Shown here piece after piece: positions 1 through 4,344 of a stretch of DNA of 7,619 nt. Origin of the DNA: Actinomycetota bacterium (GTDB taxonomy: Bacteria > Actinomycetota > Actinomycetes > Actinomycetales > Microbacteriaceae); contig JAHIOK010000147.1 in assembly GCA_018895315.1 (NCBI GenBank), forward strand, positions 1 through 7,619, written 5' to 3'. The notes beneath the pieces were generated by a model, which searched no databases, was not told the origin of the DNA, and saw only the letters and a program-made list of their open reading frames with translations. The first letter of the stretch is position 1, and the number at the start of each line of letters is the position of its first letter. The position numbers and the translations under genes were made by a program.

Positions 1-1
1 C

Positions 2-583
2 CAGCTCTCGACGCCGGTGAAAGACCTCTCCGGCGGACAGAAGCGACGGCTCCAGCTGCTGCTCGTGCTGCTCGATCAGCCGAACGTGCTGATTCTCGAC
101 GAGCCCACCAACGATCTCGACACCGACATGCTCGCGGCGGTCGAAGACCTTCTCGACTCATGGCCCGGCACTCTGCTGGTCGTCTCGCACGACCGCTACT
201 TCATCGAGCGGGTCACGGACCAGCAGTATGCGATCCTCGGGGGTCGGCTGCGGCACCTTCCGGGGGGCGTCGACGAATACCTCCGCCTTCGACGTGGACA
301 GGATGCAGACGGGGCTGCTGTTTTGGGTGACGCCGTTGCAGCCCCGACGGGCCTGACCGGTGCCGACCTGCGGGCCGCGCAGAAGGAGATCGCCTCGATC
401 GAGCGCCGGCTCGCGAAGTTGCACGCGCAGGCCGCTGCCGCTCGCGCTGGACTCGTCGATCGGGATCAGTCCGACTACGAGGGCCTCGCGGTCGAGATGG
501 CGCGGATCAACGCACTCCAGAAGGAGAGCGACGACCTCGAGGCGCGATGGTTCGCTTTGACGGAGGCCATCTCCCCGGAGTGA
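2..583 (+). CDS. ABC-F family ATPase, C-terminal part (5' end outside window)
   Basis: This is the last ~193 residues of a duplicated-ABC cytosolic ATPase; the reading frame is open back to the window edge (codons from position 2), so the GTG at 17 is not a real start. Seen in order: the ABC signature LSGGQKRR right at the start, Walker B with the ABC-F hallmark VLILDEPTNDLD, the switch-histidine segment VVSHDRYF, and then a charged, Ala/Glu/Lys/Arg-rich tail from about position 365 that looks like a helical hairpin or coiled coil, as in Uup-type proteins. ABC-F proteins have no membrane domain; known members act on the ribosome (EttA, Uup, antibiotic-protection proteins). The first ABC domain and the inter-domain linker that would separate a housekeeping Uup/EttA-like factor from a resistance protein are missing, so the subfamily stays open. 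The tail makes Uup-like the best guess. It converges with the membrane-protein gene, leaving 13 nt between stop codons. Confidence 0.93.
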   Translation, partial: QLSTPVKDLSGGQKRRLQLLLVLLDQPNVLILDEPTNDLDTDMLAAVEDLLDSWPGTLLVVSHDRYFIERVTDQQYAILGGRLRHLPGGVDEYLRLRRGQDADGAAVLGDAVAAPTGLTGADLRAAQKEIASIERRLAKLHAQAAAARAGLVDRDQSDYEGLAVEMARINALQKESDDLEARWFALTEAISPE

Positions 584-596
584 GCCCGATCCAGGG

Positions 597-1112
597 TCAA
601 TGCACGGCGTAGTTCAGGAGCATCACGAGCGCCCCGAGAAGCGCCGTGCCGATTGCGCCGACCACGCGCACTCTGCGGGAGGAGCCGCGCTGCGCGTACG
701 CGGAGTAGCCGAGCACGCCGAGGGTCAGCACCGCGAGCAGGAGCGCGAGTTCGACGGAGTCGTCGGCGGGCATCCCTGTTGCTCCACCCACGACCAGCAC
801 AGCCGTCGACGGGAGCGCGGCGTACAGCATTCCGCTCGAGTGATGCACGGCCCCGGCGACCGATGCCCGGTAGCCCTTCTCACCGTGGTCGCTGAGCGTG
901 TGCGCGAACACGTGGGCGACGAAGAAGATCAGCAGCGAGACACCGCTGACCAGCAGCACCTCCCATGAGTCGGTGTGATGGTCCGAGACGCCCATGATCA
1001 GAGCGCTGTACAGGATCAGGCCGTACACCGCGGACGGCGAGGCGAAGCGTGCGCGGAGCCATGCTGTCCAGGCGCTGTTGCGTGCCGTGTCGTCGTTCGT
1101 GGTTTCGTTCAT
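597..1112 (-). CDS. Small five-helix integral membrane protein of unknown function
   Basis: I do not recognise a named family. The 171-residue product has a short polar N-terminus and about five hydrophobic segments (roughly residues 27-42, 51-72, 93-112, 120-139 and 148-169), so it should sit in the cytoplasmic membrane. There is no signal peptide or cofactor motif. The second segment ends in a His-rich stretch (HVFAHTLSDH, residues 67-76), and another His pair lies before the third (HH, 90-91). Clustered histidines at membrane ends could bind a metal or heme, but this is speculation. The ATG is supported by a strong Shine-Dalgarno sequence (GGAGGG in the coding sense) 9 nt upstream. It is the second gene after the MarR regulator, with 30 nt between them and no obvious promoter in the gap, so it is probably co-transcribed with the regulator and may be its main target. 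Coding potential is well supported; function is unknown. Confidence 0.85.
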   Translation of the reverse strand: MNETTNDDTARNSAWTAWLRARFASPSAVYGLILYSALIMGVSDHHTDSWEVLLVSGVSLLIFFVAHVFAHTLSDHGEKGYRASVAGAVHHSSGMLYAALPSTAVLVVGGATGMPADDSVELALLLAVLTLGVLGYSAYAQRGSSRRVRVVGAIGTALLGALVMLLNYAVH

Positions 1113-1121
1113 GTGCTTCGT

Positions 1122-1127
1122 CCCTCC
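1122..1127 (-). promoter_or_regulatory. Ribosome binding site of the membrane-protein gene
   Basis: The minus strand reads GGAGGG here, a near-perfect match to the anti-Shine-Dalgarno, 9 nt before the ATG at 1112. It fixes the start of the five-helix protein and is much stronger than any such signal before the regulator, so the second gene of the unit may be translated more strongly than the first. Confidence 0.7.
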
Positions 1128-1142
1128 GGGCCTGCCACGAGC

Positions 1143-1667
1143 TCAGGCATCGAAACCCAGGCTGAGTTTGCGAAGGAGCCCCGCCAGACGCTCTCGGTCC
1201 ACCCGCGAGATGACGGCGAGCAGCGCCGCCTCGGCGTCAACCAGGCGGGTGATGGCGGCATCCACGCGGGTGCGACCGGCAGCGGTGAGGATCACCAGGA
1301 TGCTGCGCCCGTCGTCGGGGTCGTCTTCTCGTCGCACGAGCTCACGGCTGACGAGACGGTCGATGCGATTGGTCATCGTGCCGCTGGAGACCAGCGTCTG
1401 CTGCAGGAGTTGCTTCGGGGTCAGCTGGAACGGTTCGCCCGCACGCCGCAGGGCGGACAGGACGTCCCACTCCCAGGGCTCCAGATCGCTGCGACGGAAC
1501 GCTTCGCGCCGGGCGCGGTCGAGGTGGCGGGAGAGCCGGTCCACGCGGGAGAGTACTTCGAGTGGCGAGAAGTCGAGGTCGGGGCGCTGATGGCACCACG
1601 CATCGACGATGCGATCGACTTCGTCCGTCTCCTGTGTCACCTCTTCATTATCGCGGGACACGCTCAT
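1143..1667 (-). CDS. MarR-family winged-helix transcriptional regulator
   Basis: A 174-residue cytosolic DNA-binding protein, expected to act as a dimer. The N-terminal segment WCHQRPDLDFSP (residues 24-35) is typical of an abundant actinobacterial MarR subtype. The winged helix-turn-helix follows: about residues 82-110 (LTPKQLL, then SSGTMTNRIDRL as recognition region), then the wing REDDPDDGRS (113-122) and the conserved LTAAG (127-131). C-terminal helices complete the dimer interface. The ATG at 1667 is chosen because homologues begin shortly before RPDLD. The frame stays open to 1880, but that extension would run antisense through the tRNA. No strong Shine-Dalgarno precedes 1667; a GTG at codon 3 or codon 10 is a possible alternative start. 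It heads a unit with the membrane-protein gene, the usual MarR arrangement in which the regulator represses itself and a neighbour. A single Cys (25) could be redox-sensitive, but this is unproven. Ligand unknown. Confidence 0.9.
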   Translation of the reverse strand: MSVSRDNEEVTQETDEVDRIVDAWCHQRPDLDFSPLEVLSRVDRLSRHLDRARREAFRRSDLEPWEWDVLSALRRAGEPFQLTPKQLLQQTLVSSGTMTNRIDRLVSRELVRREDDPDDGRSILVILTAAGRTRVDAAITRLVDAEAALLAVISRVDRERLAGLLRKLSLGFDA

Positions 1668-1681
1668 CAGCGCGGGACACG
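1652..1681. repeat. 11-bp direct repeat across the marR start codon
   Basis: CGCGGGACACG occurs at 1652-1662 and again at 1671-1681, exactly 19 bp apart start to start, flanking the ATG of the MarR gene (1665-1667). Two helical turns is about 21 bp, so the copies would lie on nearly the same face of the DNA. It may be a regulator site or chance. MarR proteins usually prefer inverted repeats, which weakens the operator reading. Confidence 0.4.
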
Positions 1682-1769
1682 TCCACGCCGCATGCACTGC
1701 TCCGGGCTCATGGGATGCGCGGTCGTCTGGCAGACTTGACGACGGTCGCTGCCGCACGGTCGCGGTCGT
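1668..1769. promoter_or_regulatory. Divergent intergenic region between marR and tRNA-Gln
   Basis: These 102 nt must hold the promoter of the MarR unit (leftward) and probably that of tRNA-Gln/glmU (rightward). The only recognisable element is TTGACG at 1736-1741, a good -35 for the rightward direction. However, the region 16-19 bp downstream is GC-rich and has no acceptable -10, and the implied transcription start would fall at the tRNA 5' end itself. I see no clear leftward promoter. The region is real as a regulatory spacer, but its internal elements are unresolved. Confidence 0.35.
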
Positions 1770-1841
1770 TCCGCCGTGGTGTAATGGCAGCACGACAGCC
1801 TTTGGAGCTGTTAGGTCTAGGTTCGAATCCTGGCGGCGGAG
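1770..1841 (+). tRNA. tRNA-Gln (anticodon UUG)
   Basis: A full cloverleaf can be drawn. The 7-bp acceptor stem is perfect (1770-1776 with 1834-1840). The D arm has a 3-bp stem (1779-1781 with 1791-1793). The anticodon stem ACAGC/GCTGT (1795-1799 with 1807-1811) closes the 7-nt loop CTTTGGA, giving anticodon TTG at 1802-1804, which reads CAA and by wobble CAG. A 5-nt variable loop follows, then the T arm (1817-1821 with 1829-1833, loop TTCGAAT, one G-T pair). G1841 is the discriminator. CCA is not encoded: the next bases are CATG, whose ATG is the glmU start, so CCA must be added after processing. The gene sits on the same strand as glmU and is probably co-transcribed with it. Confidence 0.95.
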
Positions 1842-1842
1842 C

Positions 1843-3315
1843 ATGTCTGAGAACTTCGATCGCCCGCTCGCCGTCATCATCCTGGCCGCGGGTCAGGGCA
1901 CGCGCATGAAATCCAGCCTGCCCAAAGTGCTCCATCGCATCGGGGGGCGCTCCCTGATCGCACACGTGCTGGAGACCGCGGGGGCGCTCGATCCCACCGA
2001 TGTGGTCGTGGTGGTGCGTCACGAGCGGGATCTTGTCGCCGGTGCCGTTCTGGACATCGCGCCCGGGGTGCGCGTGATCGATCAGGATGAGATCGCGGGC
2101 ACGGGACGCGCCGTGCAGGTCGCGCTGGCCGAACTCGGGGATTTCACCGGCGACGTGCTGGTGCTCAGTGGCGATGTGCCCCTCCTGGAAGCGTCGGCTC
2201 TCGCCCACCTCGTCTCGACGCATCGCTCCGCCGCCGCCGCCGTCACGGTGATGAGCGCGGTGATGGATGATGCGACCGGCTACGGCCGCGTCATCCGCGA
2301 TGCCGACGGCGGCGTCCGCCGCATCGTCGAGCAGAAGGACGCCACTGCCGACGAGGCCGCTGTCACCGAGATCAATGCCGGGGTATACGTCTTCCGGGCC
2401 GACTCCCTGCGCACTCACATCGGATTCGTCGGTGTGGACAACGCGCAGGGCGAGATGTACCTCACCGACATGATCGGGCTGCTGAGCGGGGCGGGAGAGA
2501 CCGTGGCCGCCAGCATCGCCTCCGACGCGGCGACCACCCTGGGCGTGAACGACCGGGTTCAGCTCGCAGAGGCTGCCCGCATCCTGAACGCGAGGATCGT
2601 GCGCAGGTGGCAGTTCGAGGGGGCGACGATCCTCGATCCTGCCACCACCTGGATCGACGTCACAGCGACGCTCGCTCCCGATGTCACCGTGCTCCCCGGG
2701 TCGTACATCCTGAGGTCTACCTCGGTCGCCGCCGGCGCCGTGATCGGCCCCGACACGAGTCTCGTGGACTGCGAGATCGGCGAGAACGCCATCGTGACCC
2801 GCACCGACGCGACGCTCGCGGTGATCGGCGCCGACGCGACCGTCGGGCCGTTCGCCTACCTCCGCCCGAACACCGTGCTCGGAGCCAAGGGCAAGATCGG
2901 CACGTTCGTCGAGACGAAGAACTCCACGATCGGCGAGGGCAGCAAAGTCCCGCACCTGTCGTACATCGGCGATACCGCGATCGGTCGTGGTGTCAACCTC
3001 GGAGCCGGCGCAATCACCGCGAATTACGACGACATCGCGAAGCACCGCACCGAGATCGGCGACCAGGTGCACACCGGCTCGCACAACGTGTTCGTGGCGC
3101 CGGTTAGGATCGGAGCGGGCGCGAAGACCGGAGCGGGTGCGGTGATCCGCAAAGACGTACCGGCTGGAGCGCTCGCTCTCTCCGTAGCCCCTCAGCGCAA
3201 CATCGAGGGATGGGTCGAGAAAAACCGTGAAGGCACCGCGGCCGCAGCCGCGGCGCGTGCGCAGGGCGACGAGAAGACAGGTCATGGCACGAAAGATCAA
3301 GAAGACGGACGCTGA
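1843..3315 (+). CDS. glmU: Bifunctional GlmU: GlcNAc-1-P uridyltransferase / GlcN-1-P acetyltransferase
   Basis: This cytosolic enzyme acetylates glucosamine-1-phosphate with acetyl-CoA (C-terminal domain), then couples the product to UTP (N-terminal domain), yielding UDP-GlcNAc for peptidoglycan. The N-terminal nucleotidyltransferase shows LAAGQGTRMK (residues 14-23) with PKVLH after it, GDVP (110-113), and the later EINAGVY and NAQGEMYLTD motifs. The C-terminal left-handed beta helix shows hexapeptide repeats, LRPN, the catalytic His at 371 (SKVPHLSYIGD) and ANYDD. The 490 residues match the actinobacterial size; the last ~30 form an Ala/Lys/Asp-rich, probably disordered tail. ATG 1843 is the only start upstream of the GxGTRM loop giving a normal N-terminus. 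It lies one base after the tRNA discriminator, and its only purine-rich sequence (GGAG, 1838-1841) is inside the tRNA and too close, so initiation is probably leaderless-like. The gene overlaps prs by 32 nt. The catalytic motifs I checked are present. Confidence 0.97.
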   Translation: MSENFDRPLAVIILAAGQGTRMKSSLPKVLHRIGGRSLIAHVLETAGALDPTDVVVVVRHERDLVAGAVLDIAPGVRVIDQDEIAGTGRAVQVALAELGDFTGDVLVLSGDVPLLEASALAHLVSTHRSAAAAVTVMSAVMDDATGYGRVIRDADGGVRRIVEQKDATADEAAVTEINAGVYVFRADSLRTHIGFVGVDNAQGEMYLTDMIGLLSGAGETVAASIASDAATTLGVNDRVQLAEAARILNARIVRRWQFEGATILDPATTWIDVTATLAPDVTVLPGSYILRSTSVAAGAVIGPDTSLVDCEIGENAIVTRTDATLAVIGADATVGPFAYLRPNTVLGAKGKIGTFVETKNSTIGEGSKVPHLSYIGDTAIGRGVNLGAGAITANYDDIAKHRTEIGDQVHTGSHNVFVAPVRIGAGAKTGAGAVIRKDVPAGALALSVAPQRNIEGWVEKNREGTAAAAAARAQGDEKTGHGTKDQEDGR

Positions 3316-4318
3316 TCACGATCGCGGCATCGCCCCCGGGCTGGTCGCGAAGACGAAGAAGCGGCTCGTCGTCGTCGCGGGGAGTTCGCACCCCGAACTC
3401 GCGGCGCAGGTCGCCGAAGCACTCGGTAGTGAACTCGCCCCCACCGAGCACCGCACGTTCGCCTCGGGCGAGCTCTACACGCGCTTCGAAGTGAGCATCC
3501 GAGGCTGCGACGTGTTCGTCGTGCAGTCGTTCGGTCGCGGAGTCAACGAGTGGATCATGGAGCTGCTGATCATGGTCGACGCGCTCAAGCGCGCCTCCGC
3601 GAAGCGCATCACCGTGGTCGCGCCGTACTACCCGTACTCCCGTCAGGACAAGAAGGGTCGCGGCCGTGAGCCGATCAGTGCGCGTCTCGTGAGCGACCTG
3701 ATCAAAACCGCCGGCGCCGATCGCATCATGAGCGTCGATCTGCATGCCGCACAGATCCAGGGCTTCTTCGATGGCCCCGTCGATCACCTGTTCGCCCAGC
3801 CCGTGCTGCTCGACTATTTCCAGAACTCCCTGAGCCCCGCCGACCGCGAGAAGCTGACCGTGGTCTCGCCCGACATGGGCCGCGTACGCGTCGCCGACAA
3901 CTGGTCGGACAAGCTCGGGGCGCCGCTCGCGATCATCCACAAGCGGCGTGACCCCAAGGTCGCGAACAAGGTCACGGTGCACGAGATCGTCGGTCAGGTC
4001 GCCGGGCGCGTCTGCTTGCTGGTCGACGACATGATCGACACCGGCGGCACGATCGTCAAGGCCGCTCAGGCACTCAAAGCCAGCGGCGCGGAGCGCGTCA
4101 TCGTCGCCGCCACGCACGCCGTGTTCAGCGACCCGGCCTCGACCGTGCTGCAGGATGCCTCGATCGATGAGGTCGTCGTGACCGACACGATCCCGCTGCC
4201 GGACGAGTGCCGCTTCGAAGGCCTCACGATCCTCCCGATCGCTCCGCTGCTGGCGCGCGCCATCCGTGAAGTGTTCGAGGACGGGTCAGTGACCAGCATG
4301 TTCGACGGCGCGGCCTGA
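3284..4318 (+). CDS. prs: Ribose-phosphate pyrophosphokinase (PRPP synthetase)
   Basis: Transfers pyrophosphate from ATP to ribose-5-phosphate, making PRPP for purine, pyrimidine, His, Trp and NAD synthesis in the cytosol. The 344-residue product has the class I architecture of two phosphoribosyltransferase-like domains. Visible motifs: MELLIMVDALKRASAKRIT (residues 92-110), YSRQDKKGRGREPISARL (118-135), the metal-site region DLHAAQIQGFF (152-162), VVSPDMGRVR (193-202), the flexible catalytic loop HKRRDP (219-224) and the PRPP loop VDDMIDTGGT (247-256). It resembles the mycobacterial enzyme along its length, but has a Lys-rich N-terminal extension of roughly 15 residues (MARKIKK...) before the first strand. 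ATG 3284 is preferred: it has GAGAAG 7 nt upstream, whereas the in-frame GTG at 3227 would give a long Arg-rich extension lying inside glmU. The 32-nt overlap with glmU implies translational coupling. Confidence 0.96.
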   Translation: MARKIKKTDADHDRGIAPGLVAKTKKRLVVVAGSSHPELAAQVAEALGSELAPTEHRTFASGELYTRFEVSIRGCDVFVVQSFGRGVNEWIMELLIMVDALKRASAKRITVVAPYYPYSRQDKKGRGREPISARLVSDLIKTAGADRIMSVDLHAAQIQGFFDGPVDHLFAQPVLLDYFQNSLSPADREKLTVVSPDMGRVRVADNWSDKLGAPLAIIHKRRDPKVANKVTVHEIVGQVAGRVCLLVDDMIDTGGTIVKAAQALKASGAERVIVAATHAVFSDPASTVLQDASIDEVVVTDTIPLPDECRFEGLTILPIAPLLARAIREVFEDGSVTSMFDGAA

Positions 4319-4344
4319 GCACCACACACCCGAAGGGCGAGCCG

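Noticed and set aside
571..599. A bidirectional terminator between the converging ABC-F and membrane-protein genes
   Set aside because: Only a 4-bp palindrome (CTCCCCGGAG) is present, with no T-rich stretch on either strand.
1736..1764. TTGACG as a full promoter for the tRNA
   Set aside because: There is no acceptable -10 at the right distance and the start site would coincide with the tRNA 5' end, so it is kept only as a possible element.
1609..1842. An upstream in-frame extension of glmU from ATG 1609
   Set aside because: It would translate through the 5' part of marR in antisense and the whole tRNA; the extra residues match no GlmU N-terminus.
1668..1880. An N-terminal extension of the MarR protein up to an ATG at 1880
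   Set aside because: The extra 71 codons lie antisense to the tRNA and the start of glmU and have no MarR-like sequence.
3227..3283. A GTG start for prs at 3227
   Set aside because: The added 19 residues are Arg-rich, lie wholly inside glmU, and the ATG at 3284 has the better ribosome-binding context.
1708..3300. A 530-codon open frame on the minus strand opposite glmU
   Set aside because: Same shadow composition, and it would run through the tRNA; glmU on the plus strand is unambiguous.
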